Of a stretch of 33,883 nt of DNA, positions 1 through 7,575 are shown one piece after another. How positions within the stretch are numbered: position 1 is the first letter of the stretch; the number at the start of each line of letters is the position of its first letter. The notes below the pieces were generated by a model, which saw only the letters and a list, made by a program, of their open reading frames with translations, did not search any database and was not told the DNA's origin. Position numbers and translations under genes: made by a program. This stretch comes from a virus. The stretch is from positions 1 to 33,883 of IMG/VR virus record IMGVR_UViG_3300031659_000044; one strand, 5' to 3'.

Positions 1-266
1 CTAATATTTCCAGCATCTTGTAACTTTTGGCGCTCTCTTGGTAAAAACTCTTTACTTGTCACATCTCTATTATAAGGAAATCCTAGCATTGCAGAATCAT
101 CCATTAATTCTTTATGTACACTGAATGCTTTTGGTATTTTTTTACCTTCTTCATCCCATATACGATTTCCATAATTAAAAAAAGTTATAAAGTGATATTT
201 GCCATCATCTGTTTCTACACAGACACCTGGGCTATTTAGCGAAAAGTCAATTCCTATGTTAATCAT
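1..266 (-). CDS. RuvC/RNase H-fold protein, 3'-truncated by window edge
   Basis: An open frame starts with ATG at 266-264 and runs 88 codons off the left edge without a stop. The first residues, MINIGIDFSLNSPGVCVE, match the first beta-strand motif of RNase H-fold nucleases such as RuvC (hydrophobic-GIDxSxxSPG), in which the Asp (D7) is a catalytic metal ligand. Family knowledge suggests a Holliday-junction or branch-cutting nuclease, or another phage RNase H-fold enzyme, but the remaining acidic residues lie outside the window. The start follows the stop of the 118-aa gene by 5 nt. Its leader contains AATATAAATAGA and no Shine-Dalgarno sequence. The fold is likely; the precise enzyme is not established. 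Confidence 0.6.
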   Translation of the reverse strand, partial: MINIGIDFSLNSPGVCVETDDGKYHFITFFNYGNRIWDEEGKKIPKAFSVHKELMDDSAMLGFPYNRDVTSKEFLPRERQKLQDAGNI

Positions 267-271
267 TCTAT

Positions 272-628
272 TTATATTCTCTTACCAATAACTGCACCTA
301 GCGCAGCACCAACAAGACGTGAAGTTAGTAAATCATATAAAGCACCCTTTTCTATACCTAAAACTTTTGCTACTGCCTTACCGAGAGTTTTCCCTAAAGC
401 AAATCCAGTTAAACCACCAAATATACTTCCTAAGATACCTTCATTTATAATTTCTTCAACAACAGTCTCTAAATCTTTTCCATTTTTATGATCTTCCATA
501 ATTCTATCTACAGCCGTATCAATTGCAGCATCCTGTTCTTCAGTTAATTCATGCGATTCATTTAATAGATTTTGTATATCTATAGCATCATTATTATTTT
601 CAGTAAGATAATCTTTAAAAGTTTTCAT
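272..628 (-). CDS. Small protein with capsid-targeting-like leader and glycine-zipper C-terminus (candidate internal head protein)
   Basis: This 118-aa protein begins MKTFKDYLTE, which closely resembles the MKTYQEFIAE leader that targets T4 internal proteins (IPI-III) into the prohead. The acidic N-terminal half contains five matches to the (L/I)-x-E cleavage rule of the T4 prohead protease gp21: L8TE, L22NE, L28TE, I43ME and I61NE. The last match ends just before a hydrophobic glycine-zipper region (residues 64-118, GILGSIFGG onwards) with two possible membrane-interacting helices. The reading I favour is a precursor that is packaged into the head and cut to a membrane-active or core peptide. 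Alternatives are a holin or an unrelated membrane protein. It follows the tail tube gene and is preceded by an AATATATAA element. Confidence 0.55.
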   Translation of the reverse strand: MKTFKDYLTENNNDAIDIQNLLNESHELTEEQDAAIDTAVDRIMEDHKNGKDLETVVEEIINEGILGSIFGGLTGFALGKTLGKAVAKVLGIEKGALYDLLTSRLVGAALGAVIGKRI

Positions 629-643
629 TTAGGTTCTTTATTT

Positions 644-655
644 GTTTATATATTA
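644..655 (-). promoter_or_regulatory. Candidate late promoter element upstream of the 118-aa gene
   Basis: On the minus strand this reads TAATATATAAAC, 16 nt upstream of the ATG at 628 and overlapping the stop of the tail tube gene. The identical 12-mer lies before the 89-aa gene at 28636, and its AATATATAA core precedes four other genes. It resembles the T4 late promoter TATAAATA. It could instead be an A-rich translation leader. Confidence 0.4.
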
Positions 656-1207
656 GTCTATGTTAACTGTGACATCCAAAATGTTATAAGTAAACTCCAT
701 ATCAAAAGTTTGAAATTCAACAGTGTTACTTGAAAAGTTTAAATCTAAAGCTCCTATATTTGAAATAAACATATTCTTTAATTGGATAGTCACAAAGACA
801 GTTCCATCTGCATCTAGCATTTGAACACCTACACCTTCTGGTAAATACGGATGCTTCCCACTTAACTTATAGTAATAATCAAACATTTCTACAGCCATCC
901 AATAATTAACATAACCATCAAATGCTTGCATGGTAACTGTCATTGATTTATCAAATAATTGCTGAGCAGGTATACTAGATCTAAATGCACGAGTATTACC
1001 AGGATAATCTGTCTGTGTTACTGGATCAAATGATGGCCCAGGCAAGTTAATAGATTGAATTCCATAGTTCCAATAATCAATAGGTTCTTTTATTAACCCA
1101 CCAGGTATTCTTGTTAAAAAAGGTTTATATTTTTTAGCAATAGCATCAGGTATAAAGTTCCTAGGGAAGTCAAATTTAAATTGATTATTTCTTGCACTTA
1201 GTATCAT
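653..1207 (-). CDS. Tail tube protein, T4 gp19-like
   Basis: This 184-aa protein has the length and strand pattern of the T4 gp19 tube-protein family (T4 gp19 is 163 aa). The N-terminal half carries a proline-rich loop and a segment that reads as oligomerisation surface (PAQQLFDKSMTVTMQAFDGY). The C-terminal half shows the family hallmark: a strand ending in DADG, then V-rich and F-rich strands (VTIQLKNMFISNIGALDLNF, later FDMEFTYNILDV). The product would stack as rings inside the sheath to form the inner tube through which DNA passes. The start codon is preceded directly by TTTTATAAACT and no Shine-Dalgarno. The sheath gene normally lies next to the tube gene but is not adjacent here. Confidence 0.8.
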   Translation of the reverse strand: MILSARNNQFKFDFPRNFIPDAIAKKYKPFLTRIPGGLIKEPIDYWNYGIQSINLPGPSFDPVTQTDYPGNTRAFRSSIPAQQLFDKSMTVTMQAFDGYVNYWMAVEMFDYYYKLSGKHPYLPEGVGVQMLDADGTVFVTIQLKNMFISNIGALDLNFSSNTVEFQTFDMEFTYNILDVTVNID

Positions 1208-1210
1208 AGT

Positions 1211-2170
1211 TTATAAAATTTCATTATTTGGCCCTTTTACTATAGTTGTACTTGTATTATTACCAATCGTATAATTTTGTAAATTTTTTGCTGCATTTTT
1301 CCAAAACCCTGGATCAATTGCTCCGGTTCCTGCAACAGTAACAGCTTCAACCATAGCTCTTTTTTGTTGATTAGCAAGTTTCTGTTCTTCTACAGCCTTA
1401 TTCACTGCCGCTGTTCTTCGTTGCATTTCTTGTATTTTTGTAGATTTTAAATCAGCAGTTAATTCTGCTATTTCATTTGCCATCTCTGTATTGTTTTGTT
1501 GTAGTGATAAAATAGTAGCATCATTACTAATATCATTAATAGTTGATTTTTTAAGTGTTCTCTTAAGTTCAGTGTTCTCTTCTTTTAATATAGCTAATTC
1601 AGTACTATATGATTCTCTTTGTTCTTCAATCTGAGATAATAGTGTAATTCTGTTGGCCGCATCAAATGCTAACCAAATACCTTGATATAAAACAGACTCG
1701 TCAGAAATTGATCCATCATCAGGGCTAATCATTCTAGTTGAAATATAAAAGTTTTCATTATCTAAAGCTAATATTTTCTTACTATCAGATCTAGATATTC
1801 TAAATAATACTTCACCTTTTGATAAATCAACTTCTTTAACTTGAGTATGATTTTTAATGTCTATCTCATCAGTAGTACCAATAAAAGTTATATAAATAGT
1901 TCCTACATTAGTTAAATCTATTGGAGTATCTTCACCTTCAATAGTATCAAACATAGTAAATAGAAAATAATCATCAAACGGCGATATTCTAATTATACCA
2001 TCACCTTGTGGTAGTGGAGATTCATTAACTGCTAGATTAACAAATTTTTGAAAATATTCTTTCTTAATTTTAGTTACCGCTACGTTATTTCTTATACCTC
2101 CTGTCGGTTGTTTAGTATTAGCTTTCTTTTTAACCAATTCAGCTTCAGTGAGTTTCTTTTGTGCTGCCAT
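1211..2170 (-). CDS. Virion-associated protein with long C-terminal coiled coil
   Basis: I do not recognise a named family for this 319-aa protein. Residues 1-50 are basic and low-complexity. Residues about 50-165 form a compact beta-rich domain with short strands and acidic loops. Residues about 170-270 are heptad-like (SQIEEQRESYSTELAILKEE onward), predicting a long coiled coil, and the last 40 residues are a flexible tail. The gene sits 3 nt after the stop of the tail tube gene's upstream neighbour and 3 nt ahead of the tube gene in transcription order, so it is probably co-translated with structural proteins. A trimeric fibre, a connector or a tail-completion role would all fit. The coiled coil is clear; the function is not. 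Confidence 0.6.
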   Translation of the reverse strand: MAAQKKLTEAELVKKKANTKQPTGGIRNNVAVTKIKKEYFQKFVNLAVNESPLPQGDGIIRISPFDDYFLFTMFDTIEGEDTPIDLTNVGTIYITFIGTTDEIDIKNHTQVKEVDLSKGEVLFRISRSDSKKILALDNENFYISTRMISPDDGSISDESVLYQGIWLAFDAANRITLLSQIEEQRESYSTELAILKEENTELKRTLKKSTINDISNDATILSLQQNNTEMANEIAELTADLKSTKIQEMQRRTAAVNKAVEEQKLANQQKRAMVEAVTVAGTGAIDPGFWKNAAKNLQNYTIGNNTSTTIVKGPNNEIL

Positions 2171-2173
2171 TTG

Positions 2174-3643
2174 TTATTGTTTTTTTATTTCATTAAATCG
2201 CAAAGATCCTGGATTATTTGCAGTCGTTCCAAAGCTAGGACGTGGTATTGTTTCTTCTGTTACAGTTTGGATTTTAACTGGTGCTATGGCTACTTTGACA
2301 TTTAATCTATCTCTAAATGCAGTTACATATTTTGTTTTTACAACTAATTTCTCTGTGATTTGTTCAGATGTATCTGCATTGCTATCAGTTGAAACTGGTG
2401 TTCTAGTACCAACTACTATTTGTTTACCTGTATCATTATTAATCTGATTATATACATTCGCAACAGTTGGGACAACTCCTAAATTAAGTTGTATCATTTG
2501 CCTGCCATATTGCTGAGTTAAGAATGATGTTAACTTAGCATTCTTAATAATTTGAGTGGCATCAGCTTTATTGTATAATCTTAATACATAATTAATTGAA
2601 AATGAAATTGCAGAGTTTGCATTTTTAATAATTGGCCTAAATAATATAGGTTCATCAAAATCTTGAGTCTGTGAAATTACCTGGAAGCTTGTTTGTGTAA
2701 ATACTGTTCCTATTTGTTCTGTTACACTTATTTCATGAAATACTACATAATCCCCACCGCCTGTTGAATTTAACTGTGCAATAAAATTAGCAAAAGTGGA
2801 TCCTGTAACTTCTCCTGATAATTCAAAGTAATCACCTGCTGTAGATTGTATTACCTTAGCATATAAGTTGTCATAGATATCTCTATTTAATATTGATACA
2901 GAATTAATTTCTTGCATCTCATAAAAGCTATATGCATTTTGTACAATAGTTTCATAAATTCCACTAACCTTTAATGTTATTGGTGGTGACGGTAAAAATC
3001 CTTGGCCTTCCGTTATCTTATAAGCCAAACCATTTGAATCTGTTGCATCAAACAATTCATTTGCATAAAACAGTGAAGGTATTTTCCATTCAATATAACT
3101 AGCATATAATTTATCAGCTAACAATAACGGATCAGGATTTAAAGTTGGTGTATCCAATTTACCAAAATTAACTGATGCAAAGTTAAGCATTACACCATCT
3201 CTTCTTGGTGCCAACACCTCGGCAACCAGACCATCATATCCAGCAAAATTATATCCTGCTACAAAATGAAGTCTTACTGTGTCATATTCTATATTAAGAT
3301 TAGGACTAAACGTTTGTTGGAGATTTGCAGTATCTGTCAAGAAATTTACTGAATCATTATAAGGAACTCCAATGCTAGTATTTAATGAAACATACTGTGT
3401 TTTATTAATGTTATTAGTAACAGCAGATTTATCTCGGTAATTACCTTGATCTGTCCACAATTGTGGTATTGCTGGTGAATCATCTACGTCTGTATTAAAT
3501 AGATAAGTACCTTTAGTTTGTGTGTCTCTCATCAACTCTATTGGATAAGTTCCAGTATTAAAAGTTGTTGGTGCAGTCTGACTAGTATAGATGTATTCTA
3601 TAAGTATGCCTTCCGATATTTGTATAAACCTTGATGATTCCAT
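2174..3643 (-). CDS. Large beta-rich virion structural protein, function unassigned
   Basis: This 489-aa protein begins MESSRFIQISEGILIEYIYT and is rich in beta-forming and Asn/Thr/Gly residues throughout, with no signal peptide, membrane segment or enzyme motif. Residues about 110-190 (VRLHFVAGYNFAGYDGLVAE and following) and about 270-360 look like two beta-sandwich domains. The C-terminus from about residue 400 is low-complexity and probably extended. Proteins with this kind of N-terminus occur in large T4-like phages of Bacteroidota as unnamed virion proteins; that recollection is not verified here. Its place between the 261-aa membrane protein and the coiled-coil protein points to a tail, neck or baseplate part. 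Confidence 0.6.
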   Translation of the reverse strand: MESSRFIQISEGILIEYIYTSQTAPTTFNTGTYPIELMRDTQTKGTYLFNTDVDDSPAIPQLWTDQGNYRDKSAVTNNINKTQYVSLNTSIGVPYNDSVNFLTDTANLQQTFSPNLNIEYDTVRLHFVAGYNFAGYDGLVAEVLAPRRDGVMLNFASVNFGKLDTPTLNPDPLLLADKLYASYIEWKIPSLFYANELFDATDSNGLAYKITEGQGFLPSPPITLKVSGIYETIVQNAYSFYEMQEINSVSILNRDIYDNLYAKVIQSTAGDYFELSGEVTGSTFANFIAQLNSTGGGDYVVFHEISVTEQIGTVFTQTSFQVISQTQDFDEPILFRPIIKNANSAISFSINYVLRLYNKADATQIIKNAKLTSFLTQQYGRQMIQLNLGVVPTVANVYNQINNDTGKQIVVGTRTPVSTDSNADTSEQITEKLVVKTKYVTAFRDRLNVKVAIAPVKIQTVTEETIPRPSFGTTANNPGSLRFNEIKKQ

Positions 3644-3657
3644 TCTATTCTATTTAT

Positions 3658-4443
3658 TTACCATTGTAAAAGCTTTGGATTCCATGAAACACCAAGTCCT
3701 ATATACGGACCAAATGTTCCATCACCTGATATTCCCATTCCTAAATTGATCCCAAAACCAAATGGCTTTCTATTTTGCAACTGAAGGCTTTTAAATTCAG
3801 AGCTTTTTCTATCAATCATTATTCCTTGTGTATTATTAAAAGTAGTTCCTGGATAATCAGAAATTAATTTAATAAAAATTTCTTTGGTTTCCATGTCCTG
3901 TGATAGCGTAGCATCTAACCATATATTTTGCTTAAGTCCAATTGTTGCAGATCCAAAAGTTAAACTATCTACAAATCTATAAGGTAAATCTACATCTATA
4001 GATCTTGAACTCTTTTGCCAATTATTTAATGATGTAAAACTTAATATAGAATTAAAACTTTGTTTGCCTTGTTTTATTAAAGTATCTTTAGTTATAACTG
4101 GTACTTTAATAATCTTTTCTTCTATTATAGTTTTATATTTAACAATAGTAATAGGAGGTCTTCCTTGTTCATAGTCTAAACTATCTCTTAGCTGTTCTAA
4201 TGATAAAGTTAATCCTTTAATTTCACCAACTGACTCACCTTTCTTATTTACATAATTTTGTATAGTATCATTGGCTGCAGTTAAATTATTCTGAAACCTG
4301 GTTACTTCACCCTTTGCATATTCGGTTTCATTACACTGCCTAACTAATAAAAATAATAGCACTACAATACCACCCAACAAAAACATTCTTGTGTTCTTTG
4401 GGTCTGTTAGAATACCCAGAATATTTTTTAAAATTAATATCAT
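3658..4443 (-). CDS. Membrane-anchored coiled-coil protein with C-terminal outer-membrane-like strand pair (spanin-like candidate)
   Basis: Residues 19-34 of this 261-aa protein form one strongly hydrophobic helix (FLLGGIVVLLFLLV). They are followed by a heptad-containing segment (about 44-95), a short beta/charged linker rich in IIxxxI patterns, and a C-terminal domain ending PYIGLGVSWNPKLLQW. The ending alternates glycine and hydrophobic residues like outer-membrane beta-hairpins. This architecture is common in phage and prophage lysis regions of Bacteroidota, where a spanin-like role bridging inner and outer membranes has been suggested. C37 after the helix is not in a proper lipobox (VRQC), so inner-membrane anchoring is more likely than lipidation. 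The ATG overlaps the stop of the 78-aa gene by 4 nt (ATGA), which suggests translational coupling. Spanin is an inference. Confidence 0.55.
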   Translation of the reverse strand: MILILKNILGILTDPKNTRMFLLGGIVVLLFLLVRQCNETEYAKGEVTRFQNNLTAANDTIQNYVNKKGESVGEIKGLTLSLEQLRDSLDYEQGRPPITIVKYKTIIEEKIIKVPVITKDTLIKQGKQSFNSILSFTSLNNWQKSSRSIDVDLPYRFVDSLTFGSATIGLKQNIWLDATLSQDMETKEIFIKLISDYPGTTFNNTQGIMIDRKSSEFKSLQLQNRKPFGFGINLGMGISGDGTFGPYIGLGVSWNPKLLQW

Positions 4444-4676
4444 TCTTTTATATACTTAAGTAGCTTATTAGGTGTTACCTCGGACGCTCCATATTTTTTT
4501 GCAATTTTTTGAATAAACTTAGTTTCTTTATTTTTCATGGCATCTACTTCTTCAAAGAGTCCATCTCGTTTTTTTGCTAAACTTTGAATACTCTTTTGCA
4601 TTAGATCTAGGGAAAGTTGAATTTCTCTATACCTAATTATAAAACCATTTAAATCTTTTATTTCTTTCTCTGTCAT
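4440..4676 (-). CDS. Small coiled-coil protein coupled to the spanin-like gene
   Basis: This 78-aa, highly charged, mostly helical protein has heptad-like spacing over residues about 10-55 (LSLDLMQKSIQSLAKKRDGL) and a basic C-terminus. It has no membrane segment or signal peptide. Its stop overlaps the ATG of the 261-aa membrane protein by 4 nt, so the two are probably made in coupled amounts and may interact through their coiled coils. It lies between the collagen-like fibre gene and that membrane protein. A small fibre chaperone is another possibility. No family recognised. Confidence 0.5.
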   Translation of the reverse strand: MTEKEIKDLNGFIIRYREIQLSLDLMQKSIQSLAKKRDGLFEEVDAMKNKETKFIQKIAKKYGASEVTPNKLLKYIKE

Positions 4677-4688
4677 TTTGTTATCTTA

Positions 4689-7565
4689 TTAAGTGTTTAA
4701 TGTTCTTGATGTGTTAATACCCAAAGCCTTCGCTTCTAGTATTCTCCAGCCATATTGAATGCATCCATTTACACCACTAGTTCCGTATGCCCCAGTGTTA
4801 TCTTTAGTCCATGTTTTCTGTAAACCACCGTCCCATACCATATTTATTACTATTGACTGTGTAATATTTAAATCAGCATCACCACCGGTAGTTATGTTTT
4901 GGAGCTGATAATAATTTCTCTTTCCATCATTACCGCCAAACCCAGCAGTATTAGTAGGGACTCCGTTATTTTGATCATACCAACCAGTACTAGCTAAAGC
5001 AGCAGGAGTTAAACCTGTTCTCATGACAGGAATATTTAATCTTATATTTCCATACCAGTAAGCTTCAAAACCAACTTGAGGATTACCTTCTGTAAAACCT
5101 GCTCTTAATGCATAATTATCAAAAAACACAGTAACCTGTTGGCCTGGGTATGATCCAATTGGAAATTGAAAACTGTTATCTACATTAGGTGGAGTACTTG
5201 GTGTTGTAGGTGGTGCTGAAGCTACTGTAGTTCTTCGTCCTACACCATTACCAAAGGAAAGTACTACTATAGGTTGAAGCTGATCTGTGGTTGGCATGCC
5301 AATGACCAAGGGCTGATCATCTTGGAGAGCTACATCACTCCTGTAATCAAAACCATATTGCGGACCGCTAACAGCAGAACCTGCTGGAAAATTAGTTTGG
5401 TTAGCCAGCGTTGGTGAACTACCAATTGGCTGTGCATATGTGGTCGCAGAAGTGAGCTGATACGGTTGTTTGTTTCCAGCAGCGTTATGTCTACTACTTC
5501 TTTTCCATACGAATATTCCTGCTACTGCAGTCTTATTCATATTAGTACTAAAGTTTTCAAAGTATGGGTTAATATTAGACGCATTAGTTCTAACCGAAAA
5601 ACCTAATGTGCGATCTACTGCATTAGTATTTCCAAATACGTATGGGACTATTGGTTGTGTTTCATTACCTAAAACCACAGCAGCTGCCCGAGGTTCTCTA
5701 TATGGTAATTCAGCTGTATTAGTTCCTGCAACTTGATTTAAAGATTCCCATGCTTCATACCTAAATCCAGGTTTAACTCGAACAACTTTAGCACCGCTTG
5801 GCCCAGTATCAACTCTCCTAAACATACCCTCTGCATTGTTTACAGGTATTGCGGCTAAACTATTGTATTGGCTAGTCACTGCATTTTGTAGCAGATTTAA
5901 ACCACCACCTTCACCAGTCCAAGTTTGTGTTCCTACAAATCTTGTAACTGGTTCGTTACCAGTATTAGGTGTAAAATCAAGACTAATGCTAGGGAGATTT
6001 AAAGGACCTCCTCCTTGGTATTCTAACTTAATTTGGTTATTACTCTGGAGTATTACATTTCCTAAGTTTACAGAACCTAAACTTGGTCCCATTTTATTTT
6101 GTATAGTTATATTGCTTCCAATCAAACCAGCCGGAAGACCAGTCTCATTCTGGCTAATATCAATATCACCCTTTGCAAACATATCAATATCACCATCTCC
6201 ACCACCACCTGCGGCAATAGCTATATCAGTTTGTGCACTTATTACTATTTCAGAATCTGCAGATATTTGTACTTCATCATCAGAATCTACAAAAATAGAA
6301 GTACTATTGGTTGTAATAAGAGATATGTTCCCGGCCGAAGAAGTAAGAGATATGGCCCCAACTGAATTGGCAAGTATACCACCACTGCCTGATGTTAAGT
6401 CAATAGCACCATTAGATCCACTTACTGCAGTGTCTAATATTAATTTCCTACCAGAGTATAAGGCAACATCTTTAGTCGTAGAACTAATCATTCTAATTTC
6501 TCCTGCCTGTAGTTGCCAATTACCAGTTTGTAATCCTTGGTTTGTGACTAGCGTAATGTTAGCAGTATTACCAGCTTCTAATAATGTAGAACTTATCGTA
6601 CCTTGTGTTATTGTCTTAAATACATTTCCATCTCCATTTGACGCACCTGCCCCAACATTAATTTCAAAGTTAGAATGCTGCCCAGCAAATAAAGGTACAC
6701 TTGGTCCAACTCCTGATTGAAATAATGTATCATAACCAGCACTAAAATACTGAGACCGTGTTCCACTAATCAACTCAAAACCTCTTAAGTCAGATTGGCT
6801 TGTTGGTGTAGTTGGATTCTTTGGTACATTAATAACTATCTTATCATCTATACCAATACTAATATTACTTAGCTGGGAAGGGTCAAGCTGTTCATATTTA
6901 TCAGTTAGCCCAGGCGTTATTCCCCCATGAAAAACTATACCTCTAGTTTCGGAATTTCTCTGGTGTATTAGTAAGGAGGTATTTGTTGAATCATTACCTA
7001 CAATAATAGTATCTGGTACAACATAAGCAGCAGTAAGAGGTATACCCGTTAACTGTTGTGCATTTGAACCAACACCACCGATTAACACAGAAGGAACACC
7101 TTCGTTTGTAGCAGTTGCGCCATTATTAAGACCTATAGGTCCATTATATCTTATGTTTTGTTCGTTGATGGTCGGTGCTCCTATAGTTGCACCAAATCCT
7201 CCACCACTACCCTTAGGACCAACCGGCCCTTGTAAATTCGTAGTTGTAAGAATCCATGCCGTACCATCATATTCCCAAACATCACCATCTGTTGATAGCG
7301 GTGGTACAGTTTGGCTATCTTGTAAGTAGTAATCACCAATTCTTAATTCTGGTGCTACTGTTATTGTAGTAGGATCAACTAAACCATCGTACCAAGTACT
7401 TCCTTTTGGGCCTCTTCCACCAGCTGGCCCAGTTGGACCTTTGGGACCAACAGGACCTACCGGTCCACCACCATTAAGTAGTAATTGATCAAAATTAAAA
7501 TTAGTCTTATCGACTAGCTGTGAAATAGTATCCGATGCTATTATTTCTTGTATAGTGATTGGCAT
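4689..7565 (-). CDS. Long tail fibre with collagen-like triplets and beta-repeat shaft
   Basis: The protein has 958 aa. Residues 1-30 (MPITIQEIIASDTISQ...) form an anchor shared with the 213-aa protein at 18359-19000. Residues 34-56 are collagen-like with eight G-x-y units, starting GPVGPVGPKGPTGPAGGRGP. A second short collagen stretch at 113-121 (GPVGPKGSG) follows a WYDG...GDYYL...W insert typical of phage collagen fibres. Residues about 190-500 carry short repeated strands rich in Ser/Ile/Gly (for example AGNISLITTNSTSIFVDS), suggesting a trimeric beta-helix shaft. Residues about 560-958 are globular with Trp and Tyr, the likely receptor-binding or C-terminal head region. The combination points strongly to a fibre; the receptor is unknown. 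Confidence 0.75.
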   Translation of the reverse strand: MPITIQEIIASDTISQLVDKTNFNFDQLLLNGGGPVGPVGPKGPTGPAGGRGPKGSTWYDGLVDPTTITVAPELRIGDYYLQDSQTVPPLSTDGDVWEYDGTAWILTTTNLQGPVGPKGSGGGFGATIGAPTINEQNIRYNGPIGLNNGATATNEGVPSVLIGGVGSNAQQLTGIPLTAAYVVPDTIIVGNDSTNTSLLIHQRNSETRGIVFHGGITPGLTDKYEQLDPSQLSNISIGIDDKIVINVPKNPTTPTSQSDLRGFELISGTRSQYFSAGYDTLFQSGVGPSVPLFAGQHSNFEINVGAGASNGDGNVFKTITQGTISSTLLEAGNTANITLVTNQGLQTGNWQLQAGEIRMISSTTKDVALYSGRKLILDTAVSGSNGAIDLTSGSGGILANSVGAISLTSSAGNISLITTNSTSIFVDSDDEVQISADSEIVISAQTDIAIAAGGGGDGDIDMFAKGDIDISQNETGLPAGLIGSNITIQNKMGPSLGSVNLGNVILQSNNQIKLEYQGGGPLNLPSISLDFTPNTGNEPVTRFVGTQTWTGEGGGLNLLQNAVTSQYNSLAAIPVNNAEGMFRRVDTGPSGAKVVRVKPGFRYEAWESLNQVAGTNTAELPYREPRAAAVVLGNETQPIVPYVFGNTNAVDRTLGFSVRTNASNINPYFENFSTNMNKTAVAGIFVWKRSSRHNAAGNKQPYQLTSATTYAQPIGSSPTLANQTNFPAGSAVSGPQYGFDYRSDVALQDDQPLVIGMPTTDQLQPIVVLSFGNGVGRRTTVASAPPTTPSTPPNVDNSFQFPIGSYPGQQVTVFFDNYALRAGFTEGNPQVGFEAYWYGNIRLNIPVMRTGLTPAALASTGWYDQNNGVPTNTAGFGGNDGKRNYYQLQNITTGGDADLNITQSIVINMVWDGGLQKTWTKDNTGAYGTSGVNGCIQYGWRILEAKALGINTSRTLNT

Positions 7566-7575
7566 TTCTTTTTCT

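Noticed and set aside
2148-2447. Overlapping plus-strand frames, with others of 100-160 codons at 15746-16096, 18594-19025, 23534-23944 and 32385-32855
   Set aside because: All are opposite real minus-strand genes and have no convincing motif or leader.
3658-4443. Lipoprotein signal on the 261-aa protein
   Set aside because: The residues before C37 are VRQ, which do not fit a lipobox; one transmembrane helix fits better.
5836-6720. A 294-codon plus-strand open frame opposite the collagen-like fibre gene
   Set aside because: It is the antisense of a gene with strong composition bias, has no leader or recognisable motif, and its Pro/Ile/Ser-rich translation reflects the repeats below it.
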